The notes under the pieces are model-generated. The model worked only from the letters and a program-made list of their open reading frames with translations, was not told the origin of the DNA and did not search any database. Positions 6,910-14,534 of a DNA stretch of 21,097 nucleotides are shown one piece after another; position 1 is the stretch's first letter, and each line of letters starts with the position of its first letter. The translations under genes were made by a program, and so were the position numbers. Origin of the DNA: Poindextera sp035294785 (GTDB lineage Bacteria; Pseudomonadota; Alphaproteobacteria; Caulobacterales; Caulobacteraceae); contig DATGKF010000056.1 in the NCBI GenBank assembly GCA_035294785.1, positions 1 to 21,097 on the forward strand, read 5' to 3'.

Positions 6910-7803
6910 ATGGATCTGGCGCAGCAGACCCCAACCCGCCCGCTCGGGCGCACCGGCATCGCCGTCTCGGCGCTGGGGACGGGGACGAACCGCTGGCGGC
7001 AGGGCGACAACGACGCCGCCGTCGCCGAGACGTACAAGGCCCTGCTCGACGGCGGGGCCGACTTCATCGACACCGCGGAGGTCTACGGCTTCGGCAAATC
7101 CGAACGGCTGATCGGCGACTGCATCGCCGCCGACGGGCGGCGCGCGGTGGTGGCGACGAAGTTCGCGCCCTTCATCGGGCGAACGTCAGCCCGCCAGCTG
7201 ATGGGCGCGCTGGACGCCTCGCTCGAGCGGCTGAAGCTGACCGCCGTCGACCTCTACTACGTGCACTTCCCCTTCCCGTTCACCGACATGGCGACCTTCG
7301 CCGATGGGCTGGCCGAGGCGGTCAAGTCGGGCAAGGCGAAGGCGGTCGGGGTCAGCAACTTCAGCGCCGCGCAGATGCGTGAGATCGCCGAGCGCCTCGC
7401 CAAGGCCGACGTGCCGCTGGCGGCCAACGAGGTCCACTACAGCCTGTTGAACCGCAAGCCGGAGACCAACGGCGTGCTGGACGCCTGCCGCGAGCTCGGC
7501 GTCGCGCTGGTCGCCTATTTCCCGCTCGCCTCCGGCCGGCTGACACGCCAGCCCGATCCGGCCAAGCCGGGCAAACTGGACGAACTCCAGCGCAAACTGG
7601 GCGAGATCGCCGCCGCGCACCAGGCGAAGCAGAGCCAGGTGGCGCTGAACTGGCTCCTGGCGCGCGACGCCTGCGTCATCCCGATCCCCGGCGCATCGAA
7701 GGCCCGCCATGCCGAGGACAATCTCGCCGCGCTGAGCTGGACCCTGACGGCTGACGAATTCGCAACCCTCGACGCCGCCGCGGCGGCCGTGCAGTCGGCC
7801 TAG
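6910..7803 (+). CDS. Aldo/keto reductase
   Basis: A 297-aa NADPH-dependent oxidoreductase of the AKR superfamily with a TIM-barrel fold. The catalytic tetrad is complete: D54 and Y59 in DTAEVYG, K84 in ATKFAPF, and H119 in YYVHFPF. The cofactor-binding C-terminal part is present (VGVSNFS at 146-152, and PIPGASKARHAEDN, the usual site for the 2'-phosphate of NADPH). Length is typical. The start ATG at 6910 has AAGG six bases upstream. The carbonyl substrate cannot be assigned. It is transcribed away from the GNAT-ankyrin pair and ends six bases from the convergent acyl-CoA synthetase gene, with no terminator hairpin in between. Confidence 0.95.
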   Translation: MDLAQQTPTRPLGRTGIAVSALGTGTNRWRQGDNDAAVAETYKALLDGGADFIDTAEVYGFGKSERLIGDCIAADGRRAVVATKFAPFIGRTSARQLMGALDASLERLKLTAVDLYYVHFPFPFTDMATFADGLAEAVKSGKAKAVGVSNFSAAQMREIAERLAKADVPLAANEVHYSLLNRKPETNGVLDACRELGVALVAYFPLASGRLTRQPDPAKPGKLDELQRKLGEIAAAHQAKQSQVALNWLLARDACVIPIPGASKARHAEDNLAALSWTLTADEFATLDAAAAAVQSA

Positions 7804-7809
7804 CGCGCG

Positions 7810-9594
7810 TCAGAGGCGCAGCACGCCCGCGGCGATCTTGCCGGCGATTTCGCGGGTGATCGGCTCGTACGCGTCGCCTGTGCGCGCGTAGAGCGGCCCC
7901 TTGATCTTCGCCGGGTCGAAGCCGTCGGCGACCAGGTCGATCTTGCGGTGCTTGAACGTGCCGGTGACGGCGATCGCGTCCGAAAGCCGCAAGAACACCG
8001 GCCGCGCGTAGGGTGGGAGCGCATGATCGACCTCGCGCGCGAAGGCCGCGATGTCGAAGTCCTTGCCGACGACAAGCGCGGCCATCCCGGCGCGGCCGTC
8101 CAGCTCCCCGACCTTGACGCCATAGACGCTGGCCTCCTGCACGCCCGGCGCGCGGGAGAGTGCGTGCTCGACCTCGCCGGTCGAGACGTTCTCGCCCTTC
8201 CAGCGGAAGGTGTCGCCGACCCGATCGACGAAATAGAAATAGCCCTCGCTGTCCTGGCGCATCAGATCGCCGGTCAGGAACCAGGCGTCGCCGGTCTTGA
8301 ACAGATTGCGGGCGACCTTGCGCTCGCTGGCCGCCTTGTCGGCATAGCCCGAGTAGTCCGAACGCGGCCCGGCGTTGATTTCGCCGACGCATTCGCCGAC
8401 CTCGCCCAGCGCCGCCTCCGCCCCCAGCCCGGACGGGCCGCGCGCCACCGTCTCGTTTTCGACGTCGAAGCGGGCCAGACGGACGTTGAAGAGGCCGCGC
8501 AGATACTTCGGCACCCGCCCGACGGCGCCCGGACGGCCGTCGAGGTTGAACAGCGCCACGTTGCCTTCCGTCGAGCCGTAGAACTCGAGGATGTGCGGGA
8601 TGCGGAAGCGGCTCTGCACCTCGGCCCAGATCTCCGCCCGCAGGCCGTTGCCGAAGGCCATGCGCAGCTTGTGGGTCTGCTCGTCCGGCTGCGGCGGCTG
8701 ATTGACGAGGTAACGGCAGAGCTCGCCGATATAGACGAACATGGTGCAGCCCTCGGCCGCGATGTCGCTCCAAAAGTGGCTGGCGGAAAACCTGCCCCTC
8801 AGGACCACCGAGCCGCCGTTCAGGAGCGCCGCGCCGAAGCCGCAGAGGCCTCCGGTGGCGTGATAGAGCGGCAGCGTCACATAGATGCGGTCGTCGGCCT
8901 TGGCGTTCGTCGCCCCGGCGAACCCGCGCATGTAGAGCTGGGCGCGCATGTGGTTGATCTTCGCCGCCTTCGGCAGGCCGGTGGTCCCGGAGGTGTAGAT
9001 CAGCAGCGCGGTGTCGTGCGCCGTCAGCTCCTCGCGCACCGCGCGGTCGGGCCTGAGCTGGCTGCAGCTCCGCAGCGCCTGGGTCAGGTCGTGCAGGTCG
9101 CCCTCGGCCGGTCCCAGCGTCCAGATCGGCAGCGGCCGATCGAAGCTGCGGTTGACCGCGTCGAACGCCGGTTCGGTCTCGCCGTCGACGATGGCCAGAA
9201 CGGCCTGGGCGATCTCGATGCAATGGGAGAGCGGCGCGCCGGTCAGATTGTGATTGATCAGCGCGGTGACGACGCCGATCTTCGAAAGCCCATACCAGAT
9301 GGCCAGGTAGTCGATGCGCGTCGGCGCATAGAGCACCACGGTCTGGCCGCGGCGAAGGCCGACCTCCATGCCCCAGTGGGCGAAGCGGTTGGCCATCTCG
9401 TCCAACTCGCCGAAGCTGATCGTGCGGCGGCCTTCGGTGATGGCGCGCCGCGCGCGATAGGCGTCGACCGCCGCCTCGAGATCATCGCAAATCAGCCGCG
9501 GCGAGTTCGCGGCGATGCCGCGGACGCGGCCGAGCGTGCGCAGGACGCCGGTCAGGAATTTGAGCTCGCGCCTCAGGCGCGCCATGAGACTCAT
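7810..9594 (-). CDS. Long-chain (FATP-type) fatty acyl-CoA synthetase
   Basis: A 594-aa AMP-forming ligase that activates fatty acids with ATP and CoA. It carries the ATP/AMP signature YTSGTTGLPKAAKINH (200-215), the YGSTEG motif (339-344), TGDL (441-444) and DRVGDTFRWKGENVSTGEVE (457-476). The RVGDTFRWKGENVST form is characteristic of the very-long-chain/FATP branch (such as mycobacterial FadD6) rather than E. coli FadD. The N-terminus has hydrophobic patches, and members of this branch are membrane-associated and linked to fatty acid uptake. ATG 9594 is chosen because GGAGG lies five bases ahead of it. An upstream in-frame start at 9642 lacks this. It lies downstream of the ferritin-like gene with an 83-bp gap. 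Confidence 0.93.
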   Translation of the reverse strand: MSLMARLRRELKFLTGVLRTLGRVRGIAANSPRLICDDLEAAVDAYRARRAITEGRRTISFGELDEMANRFAHWGMEVGLRRGQTVVLYAPTRIDYLAIWYGLSKIGVVTALINHNLTGAPLSHCIEIAQAVLAIVDGETEPAFDAVNRSFDRPLPIWTLGPAEGDLHDLTQALRSCSQLRPDRAVREELTAHDTALLIYTSGTTGLPKAAKINHMRAQLYMRGFAGATNAKADDRIYVTLPLYHATGGLCGFGAALLNGGSVVLRGRFSASHFWSDIAAEGCTMFVYIGELCRYLVNQPPQPDEQTHKLRMAFGNGLRAEIWAEVQSRFRIPHILEFYGSTEGNVALFNLDGRPGAVGRVPKYLRGLFNVRLARFDVENETVARGPSGLGAEAALGEVGECVGEINAGPRSDYSGYADKAASERKVARNLFKTGDAWFLTGDLMRQDSEGYFYFVDRVGDTFRWKGENVSTGEVEHALSRAPGVQEASVYGVKVGELDGRAGMAALVVGKDFDIAAFAREVDHALPPYARPVFLRLSDAIAVTGTFKHRKIDLVADGFDPAKIKGPLYARTGDAYEPITREIAGKIAAGVLRL

Positions 9595-9613
9595 CCCGGC
9601 CTCCGCTGGCGCC

Positions 9614-9642
9614 AAAAGAGCGGGGCCGGCGCGCGGGGTCAA
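9614..9642 (-). promoter_or_regulatory. Possible promoter of the acyl-CoA synthetase gene
   Basis: On the minus strand TTGACC (9642-9637) resembles a -35 element, and GCTCTTTT (9621-9614) is a weak -10 candidate at the short spacing used by Caulobacter housekeeping promoters. It would start transcription shortly before the GGAGG ribosome-binding site at 9604-9600. The -10 match is poor, so this is only a candidate. Confidence 0.22.
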
Positions 9643-9677
9643 GGCGGCGAAGGCGTCAGGCGCGCAAGATGCGCCGG

Positions 9678-10247
9678 TTAGCCGCCGGCGTGCGTCTGCA
9701 ACAGGTCGAGCATGTCGCTGGCGTGCTCTTCCTCGACCTTCAGGATCGCCTCGATCATCACCCGGGTGGTGGGGTCCTTGTCGGCGAAATAACGGATGAG
9801 CTCGCGGTAGTGGTCGACCGCGATGCGCTCGGCGACCAGATTTTCCTTGATCATGCCGACCAGGTCGTCCGCGGTCTGATACTCGGACGCCGAATGCTTG
9901 GTGAGCGTGTCGGGATTGAAGTCCGGCGTTCCGCCGAGCTGATTGATGCGCTCGGCCACCATCATCGCGTGGCCCTGCTCCTCGCCGGCGTGCACGGCGA
10001 ACTCGTTCTTGACGCTCTCGCTGGCGAGGCCGGTGGCGACGACGGCGTGCTGCGAATAGCGCAGCCAGCAGACGATCTCGGTGGACAGCACCGCCTGGAG
10101 GATCTCGATCGTGCGCTTGACGTCGGCGTCGTAGGTCTTGCTGACCGGCCCTTCCTCCATGTTCTTGCGGGCCTGCGCGCGCAACGTCTTCACGTCGGTC
10201 AGGAAGGGCTCGGCCGCCTGGCCGCCAGGCTTGCTCATCTCGTTCAC
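9678..10247 (-). CDS. Ferritin-like (bacterioferritin-type, non-heme) protein
   Basis: A 189-aa four-helix-bundle protein with a complete diiron ligand set: E57 (STEIVCW) in helix A, E90 and H93 (EEQGH) in helix B, E140 (LVAERIAVDHY) in helix C, and E172/H175 (EEEH) in helix D. This is the bacterioferritin pattern Ex2H. The position of the heme-ligating Met of E. coli Bfr, next to the helix B Glu, is Gln91 here, so heme binding is unlikely. About 40 extra residues precede helix A, unlike classical Bfr. It probably oxidises and stores iron in the cytosol. GTG 10247 has GGAGG six bases upstream; ATG 10238 is the alternative. It follows sodB by 39 bases, probably as one transcript. Confidence 0.9.
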   Translation of the reverse strand: MNEMSKPGGQAAEPFLTDVKTLRAQARKNMEEGPVSKTYDADVKRTIEILQAVLSTEIVCWLRYSQHAVVATGLASESVKNEFAVHAGEEQGHAMMVAERINQLGGTPDFNPDTLTKHSASEYQTADDLVGMIKENLVAERIAVDHYRELIRYFADKDPTTRVMIEAILKVEEEHASDMLDLLQTHAGG

Positions 10248-10286
10248 GTGACGCCTCCGCGCTGCTGGGACTTAAAGCTCTGCCGT

Positions 10287-10958
10287 CTAACGCGTGGCGC
10301 CGTGCTTTCGCTCCGCCGCGCCGGCGTCCGGCGCCGGGTGTCGCCAGGGCTCGCCCTCGCCGCGCGCCGCCTTCAGCTGATAGCGGGCGAAGTCCCAGTG
10401 AGGCAGCGCGTCGAACCAGGCCTCCAGGAAGCCCTTCCGGTCGTTCTGGTGATCCAGATAGTAGGCGTGCTCCCAGAGGTCGCAGACCAGGAGCGGCGTG
10501 ATGTCGGTCTTGGTCAGCGTGTCGTCGGCGTCGTGGGTGGCGCGGACCGAGAGCGCGCCCGAGCGGTCGGCGACGAGCCAGACCCAGCCGGAGCCAAAAT
10601 GGCCGGCGCCTTCAGTCACGAACTTGTCCTTCAGCGCGTCGAGCCCGCCGAACGCCTTTTCAATCGCCTCGGCGAGGTCACCTTCCGGCTGCTCGGGCTT
10701 GGCCGTCATCGCGGGCCAGAAGAACGCGTGGTTCCAGGCCTGGGCGGCGTTGTTGAACAGTTTCTTGTCGCCGTCGGCGGCCGCGTCGCGGATGACGTCC
10801 TCGAGGCTTTGCATCCGCGCGCCGGACGTTTCGAGCAGCTCGTTGACCGTCTTGACGTAGGTCCCGTGGTGCTTGTCGTGGTGGAATTTCATCGTCCGCT
10901 CGGAGATCACCGGCGTGAGCGCGTCGTAGGCGTAGGGCAGCTTTGGCAGGGAAAACAT
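10287..10958 (-). CDS. sodB: Superoxide dismutase, Fe-type
   Basis: A 223-aa cytosolic enzyme that dismutes superoxide to oxygen and hydrogen peroxide. The metal ligands are H26 (KFHHDKHHGTY), H77 (AAQAWNHAFFW), D160 and H164 (VCDLWEHAYY). Gln73 in AAQAWNH and the lack of the Mn-type Gln after the GSGWVWL segment favour iron over manganese. There is no signal peptide. The C-terminus runs about 25 residues past the usual end (after YQLKAARG) as a charged, Pro/Gly-rich tail. ATG 10958 is preceded by GAAGGAG at good spacing. It is followed by the ferritin-like gene. The upstream leader can form alternative hairpins, one of which includes the ribosome-binding site. Confidence 0.96.
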   Translation of the reverse strand: MFSLPKLPYAYDALTPVISERTMKFHHDKHHGTYVKTVNELLETSGARMQSLEDVIRDAAADGDKKLFNNAAQAWNHAFFWPAMTAKPEQPEGDLAEAIEKAFGGLDALKDKFVTEGAGHFGSGWVWLVADRSGALSVRATHDADDTLTKTDITPLLVCDLWEHAYYLDHQNDRKGFLEAWFDALPHWDFARYQLKAARGEGEPWRHPAPDAGAAERKHGATR

Positions 10959-11000
10959 GGGAGGCTCCTTCGCCTGGGTAACCCCTCGAAGGCGACTTCG
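10959..11000 (-). promoter_or_regulatory. sodB leader with alternative hairpins (candidate RNA switch)
   Basis: In the minus-strand RNA the order is CGAAG (11000-10996), UCGC, CUUCG (10991-10987), a 14-base spacer with GGGUUACCC, then CGAAGGAG (10972-10965) and AUG (10958-10956). The central CCUUCG (10992-10987) can pair either with the upstream CGAAG, making a 4-base-loop hairpin, or with the downstream CGAAGG, which is part of the Shine-Dalgarno. The two pairings exclude each other, giving an open and a closed state. Stems are only 5-6 bp, so chance is possible. Confidence 0.3.
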
Positions 11001-11023
11001 TTCACGGCTCCGCCGGCGGCTTT

Positions 11024-13237
11024 CTAGCGCGTCACAGCATCGATCCCGAGCTCGGCGAGCACCTCGGCGGTGTGCTCGCCCAGCACCGGCGCCGGGCGCG
11101 TCAGACCCGGACGGGCGCCGTCGTAGCGGAACGGCGGCGCGGGCGTGAGGTGTCGGCCGACGTAGCGCCGCTCCTGCGTCAGCCAAAATCCGCTTGCGGT
11201 GAGCTGCGGGTCCGCGGAGAGGTCGTGGACGGCGAGCACCGGGGCCGCGGACACGCCGGCGGCCTGCAGCGCCGCGGCCGCCTCGCGACGGCCCAGAGCC
11301 GCCGCCCAGACCGCGATGGCGGCCTCGATCTCGTCCTCGCGCGTCTTGCGGCCGGCCAGCGTGGCGAGCGCCGGATCGGCGGCGAGGTCATCTCGTCCGA
11401 TCACGCGGCAGAGCGCCGGCCAACCGGCGTCATCGTCGAGGCACACGGCCAGCCACGCTTCGTCCTCGCCGGCCGCGCGGGCGACCATCGACGGCGCCAT
11501 CGTGCGGCGGCGCGACCCGTCCCGCGCGCTCGACGCGCCCCGCGCCTGCTCGGCGATGATGGCGTCGGCGCCCAGCTGGAACAGGCACTCGACCTGGCAG
11601 AGGTCGATCTCGGCGCCGCCCAGCCGCTCGCGCGCATAGAGGCCGATCAAGGCGGCCGCCGCGCCGTAGAGGCCGGCCGCCGCGTCGCCGTAGGCCACGT
11701 GCTGCTGCGACGGCGCCCAGGCGGCGCGGCCGTTCACGAACGGCATCCCGCTCGCCTGCTCCACCGTCGAGCCATAGGCGCGCAAGCCCGCCAGCGGCCC
11801 GCTGCGGCCGAACGGCGGCATCGATATGGAGATGACCGCGGGGCTCATTCGCCGCTGATCGGCGGGGCCAAGCCCTAGCTTGTCCATGACGTTCGGGCCC
11901 TGGTTGTCGATCACGATGTCCGAGCAGCGCACGATCGCTTCGGCGGCGGCGCGGGCGGCGGCATCGCCCAGGTCGAGGTCGAGGCCGCGCTTGGAGCGGT
12001 TCACGGCCATGAAGTTGCGCTGCACCTCGTGCGGCGGCGGATCCTGGGCCTCGACCGCCTCCCAGCCGCGCCACCAGTCCGGCCTTGCATGCGACTCGAT
12101 CTTGAGCACGTCGGCGCCGAGATCGCCGAGATAGCGGGTGGCCAGCGGGCCGGCCCAGCCCATGGAGAAGTCGGCCACGCGCACGCCCGCCAGCGGTCCC
12201 GCCGCTCCGCCGGCCGGCCGCGGCGCGGTCGCGCCTTCGAAGCGGAAGCGGTAGGGAAGCGTCGGCGCCGCAACGCCTTCGCCGATCGTGGCGAAGCTCT
12301 CGCGGACGCGCCAGTGCGGACGGGCCGGCAGGTCGCCCGGCCGGAGCGCCGGCGCCGTCGGGATGCGCAGGCGATCGCCCGCCTCGACCCACCAGTCGGT
12401 CGTCCGTCTCCGGAATATAGGCGCCAGGATCGAATCGATCTCGTCCGCGATCGGCAGACGCAGGTAGGTGGAGCGGAAGCGCGGGTCGGCCGCCAGATCG
12501 GCCCGCTCGATCAGGCCGCAGAGCGACAGCCACTGCGCCGGCGTGAGCGCCGTGATCCCGACGTGCCCGTCGGCCGTCTCGTAGATCGTGCCCGGGTACG
12601 TGGGCGCGTAGCGGTTGACCCCGAGCCGATGCGACTTGAACCCGCTGGCCCAGGTGGCCACGGCGCCGGTCTCCGAGAAACACAGCGCCGCCTCGAAGAT
12701 GCTGGCGTCGATGCGCCGCGGCCCGCGGTCGGGGTTCATCAGGCCTGCAAGCGCGGCGATGAAGCCGACGAGGCCGCCCAGCAGCTGCGGGGCGTGGCCC
12801 TGCGCCAGCGTTGGCGGGCCGTCGCGTTCGCCGAAGGCGTAGGCGCACCCGGTGAGCGCCTGCATCAACGGGTCGTTGATCCGCCAATCGCCGTATGGGC
12901 CGGGCTCGAACCAGGTCAGGGCGAGCAGCGTCGCATCGCGCGAGCCTGCGGCCCGCACGGCCGCCTCGACGGCCTTCTGCGTCTGGCCCGCGATCACCAG
13001 GGACCGCCCCGCGCCGAGCGCGTCGAACGCCGCGGCCACGCTGGGCGCCCGCACCTTCCCCTGATCCAGCCAGGCGGCGAACAGCGGGTCGGGCTGCGCC
13101 TCGCTGTCGTCCTGCACGCGAACCACCTCCGCGCCCAGCACGGCGAAGAGGCGCGCGCAGTAACGGGTGGCGAGGCCGCCGGGCGTCTCGACGACCTTAA
13201 GGCCGGCGAGAGGCGCAGCTAGCGCCGGGAAGCTCAC
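11024..13237 (-). CDS. Tandem two-domain family III CoA-transferase (CaiB/BaiF)
   Basis: A 737-aa protein made of two CaiB/BaiF units. Unit 1 (about 8-320) opens with PLAGLKVVETPGGLATRY and keeps the YETADGHVGIT element. Unit 2 (about 348-737) opens with PLAGVRVADFSMGWAGPLAT and carries the catalytic aspartate region AYGDAAAGLYGAAAAL, with D518 as the likely nucleophile. Aligning unit 1 to this places H148 (AQGHAPQLLGGLVGF) at that position, so the first half probably lacks catalysis. Family III enzymes move CoA between carboxylic acids, or isomerise acyl-CoAs. DddD has a comparable tandem architecture with one active half. The GTG start at 13237 overlaps the TGA of the upstream CoA-transferase gene (GTGA). 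The acid substrate is unknown. Confidence 0.9.
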   Translation of the reverse strand: MSFPALAAPLAGLKVVETPGGLATRYCARLFAVLGAEVVRVQDDSEAQPDPLFAAWLDQGKVRAPSVAAAFDALGAGRSLVIAGQTQKAVEAAVRAAGSRDATLLALTWFEPGPYGDWRINDPLMQALTGCAYAFGERDGPPTLAQGHAPQLLGGLVGFIAALAGLMNPDRGPRRIDASIFEAALCFSETGAVATWASGFKSHRLGVNRYAPTYPGTIYETADGHVGITALTPAQWLSLCGLIERADLAADPRFRSTYLRLPIADEIDSILAPIFRRRTTDWWVEAGDRLRIPTAPALRPGDLPARPHWRVRESFATIGEGVAAPTLPYRFRFEGATAPRPAGGAAGPLAGVRVADFSMGWAGPLATRYLGDLGADVLKIESHARPDWWRGWEAVEAQDPPPHEVQRNFMAVNRSKRGLDLDLGDAAARAAAEAIVRCSDIVIDNQGPNVMDKLGLGPADQRRMSPAVISISMPPFGRSGPLAGLRAYGSTVEQASGMPFVNGRAAWAPSQQHVAYGDAAAGLYGAAAALIGLYARERLGGAEIDLCQVECLFQLGADAIIAEQARGASSARDGSRRRTMAPSMVARAAGEDEAWLAVCLDDDAGWPALCRVIGRDDLAADPALATLAGRKTREDEIEAAIAVWAAALGRREAAAALQAAGVSAAPVLAVHDLSADPQLTASGFWLTQERRYVGRHLTPAPPFRYDGARPGLTRPAPVLGEHTAEVLAELGIDAVTR

Positions 13238-14442
13238 GCGTCCTCGCGCAGATCCACCGCCGCGCCGCTCTCCACCAGCGCGTCGACCTCGCCCGGCGCA
13301 TAGCCCGCAGCGATGAGAATCTCGCGCGTGTGGGCGCCGAGGGGCGGCGCGCCCTTTCGGTGCCCGGGTTCGGTGTCGCCCGGCAAGCGGGCGGGCGAGG
13401 CGGGGGCCATGAAGCGTTCGCCGAGCGCGTTTTCGACTTCGATAAAGCAGCCGGCTGCGTGGGCGTAGGGGTCCTCCGCCACCTGCGCCAGGCTCTGCAG
13501 CGGCGCCCAGATGACGTCGGCCTTCGTCAGCCGCTCCGCCGCCTCGTCCAGGCTGAGGCGGGAGAACGCCGCGTCGAGGATGGCGAGCAGCGCCTGGGCG
13601 TTGGCGACACGGTCCATGGGCGTCGCGAACCGGGGGTCGGCGACCAGCTCCGGATGGCCGATCCCGGCGGCGATGGCCGGCCAGTCGCGCGGCGAGCGGA
13701 CCGAGACCGAGACCCAGTGGCCGTCGGCGGTCTTGAAGTAGTTGGAGACGGCGCTTTGCGTCCGCGCGCGCGGCACGGCGCGATTGTGCTCGCCGAACTT
13801 GAGCTGGATCGAAAGATCCCAGCCGACCGCGTAGGACCCCGTGCGAATGAGCGAGGTCTCGACCAGCCGTCCCTTGCCGGTGCGGCCGCGCTCGATCACC
13901 GCCGCCAGCGCCGCCGAGGCGGTGGCCAGCGCGCAGGCCGAGTCGCCCATGCCCGGCCGGCAGAAGAAGGGATCGATCCCGTCGGGGATGGTCGCCCCGC
14001 CGACTCCCGAACGGGTCCAGAAGGCCGCCAGATCGAACGCCGGCAGGTCGACGCCGTCGCCCTCGAGGCCGTAGCCGGTCACGCTGGCGTAGATGAGCCT
14101 CGGCAGCTCGTCCTTGATCGCGTCGTAGTCGAGCCGCGCCCGCTTGAGCGCACCTGGGCGAAGGTTGGTGATGAAGATGTCGGCGCCCGCCAGCACGCGC
14201 AGCAGCGCGGCGCGTCCGTCCGCCGTTCCGGTGTCGAGCACCAGGCTGCGCTTGCCGCGGTTCTGCAGGTCGAAGACGGGGTTGCCGGTCACGTCCTCGC
14301 GGGCCGCGAACAGGTTGCGCACCGGATCGCCCGTCCGGCTCTCGACCTTGATCACGTCGGCGCCCCAGTCGGCCATGACCATGGCCGCGCTCGGCCCGGC
14401 GACCCAGGTCGAGAACTCGACGACCTTCAACCCTTCCAGCAT
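13234..14442 (-). CDS. Family III CoA-transferase (CaiB/BaiF)
   Basis: A 402-aa single-domain family III CoA-transferase. The N-terminal Rossmann part has LEGLKVVEFSTWVAGPSAAM (2-21) and GADVIKVESRTGDPVR (28-42). The catalytic aspartate is D167 in CRPGMGDSACAL, followed by the interlocking small domain with YFKTADGHWVSVSV. Length is normal for formyl-CoA transferase or carnitine CoA-transferase relatives. The substrate is not identifiable, and racemase-type activity (alpha-methylacyl-CoA) is also possible within the family. ATG 14442 has a GGGAGCGAG stretch upstream. It is the first gene of a coupled pair: its TGA overlaps the GTG start of the tandem CoA-transferase. It is divergent from the nucleotidase-like gene. 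Confidence 0.93.
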   Translation of the reverse strand: MLEGLKVVEFSTWVAGPSAAMVMADWGADVIKVESRTGDPVRNLFAAREDVTGNPVFDLQNRGKRSLVLDTGTADGRAALLRVLAGADIFITNLRPGALKRARLDYDAIKDELPRLIYASVTGYGLEGDGVDLPAFDLAAFWTRSGVGGATIPDGIDPFFCRPGMGDSACALATASAALAAVIERGRTGKGRLVETSLIRTGSYAVGWDLSIQLKFGEHNRAVPRARTQSAVSNYFKTADGHWVSVSVRSPRDWPAIAAGIGHPELVADPRFATPMDRVANAQALLAILDAAFSRLSLDEAAERLTKADVIWAPLQSLAQVAEDPYAHAAGCFIEVENALGERFMAPASPARLPGDTEPGHRKGAPPLGAHTREILIAAGYAPGEVDALVESGAAVDLREDA

Positions 14443-14480
14443 GAACGCTCGCTCCCACGCGTTTTGGCCGCCAGACTAGC

Positions 14481-14509
14481 TTGGTCGCGCCCGGCGTCCA
14501 TCCTAAGAA
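14481..14509 (+). promoter_or_regulatory. Possible promoter of the nucleotidase-like gene
   Basis: TTGGTC (14481-14486) and TAAGAA (14504-14509) are separated by 17 bases, upstream of GGAGG (14523-14527) and ATG 14535. The -10 match is weak. The 92-bp region also has to hold the promoter of the divergent CoA-transferase pair. Confidence 0.22.
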
Positions 14510-14534
14510 GCGGTATGGCGCGGGAGGGATGGCG

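Noticed and set aside
6816..7073. Longer N-terminus for the GNAT gene, up to 7073
   Set aside because: It would overlap the start of the divergent aldo/keto reductase, and its sequence is not protein-like. The TTG at 6815 has a strong ribosome-binding site.
7948..9681. Plus-strand open frame of 577 codons
   Set aside because: It is antisense to the acyl-CoA synthetase, has low-complexity composition and no motif.
11024..13237. Assignment of the tandem CoA-transferase as a DMSP enzyme (DddD)
   Set aside because: Only the two-domain layout is shared. No DMSP transporter or 3-hydroxypropionate genes are nearby, and residue-level identity cannot be judged here.
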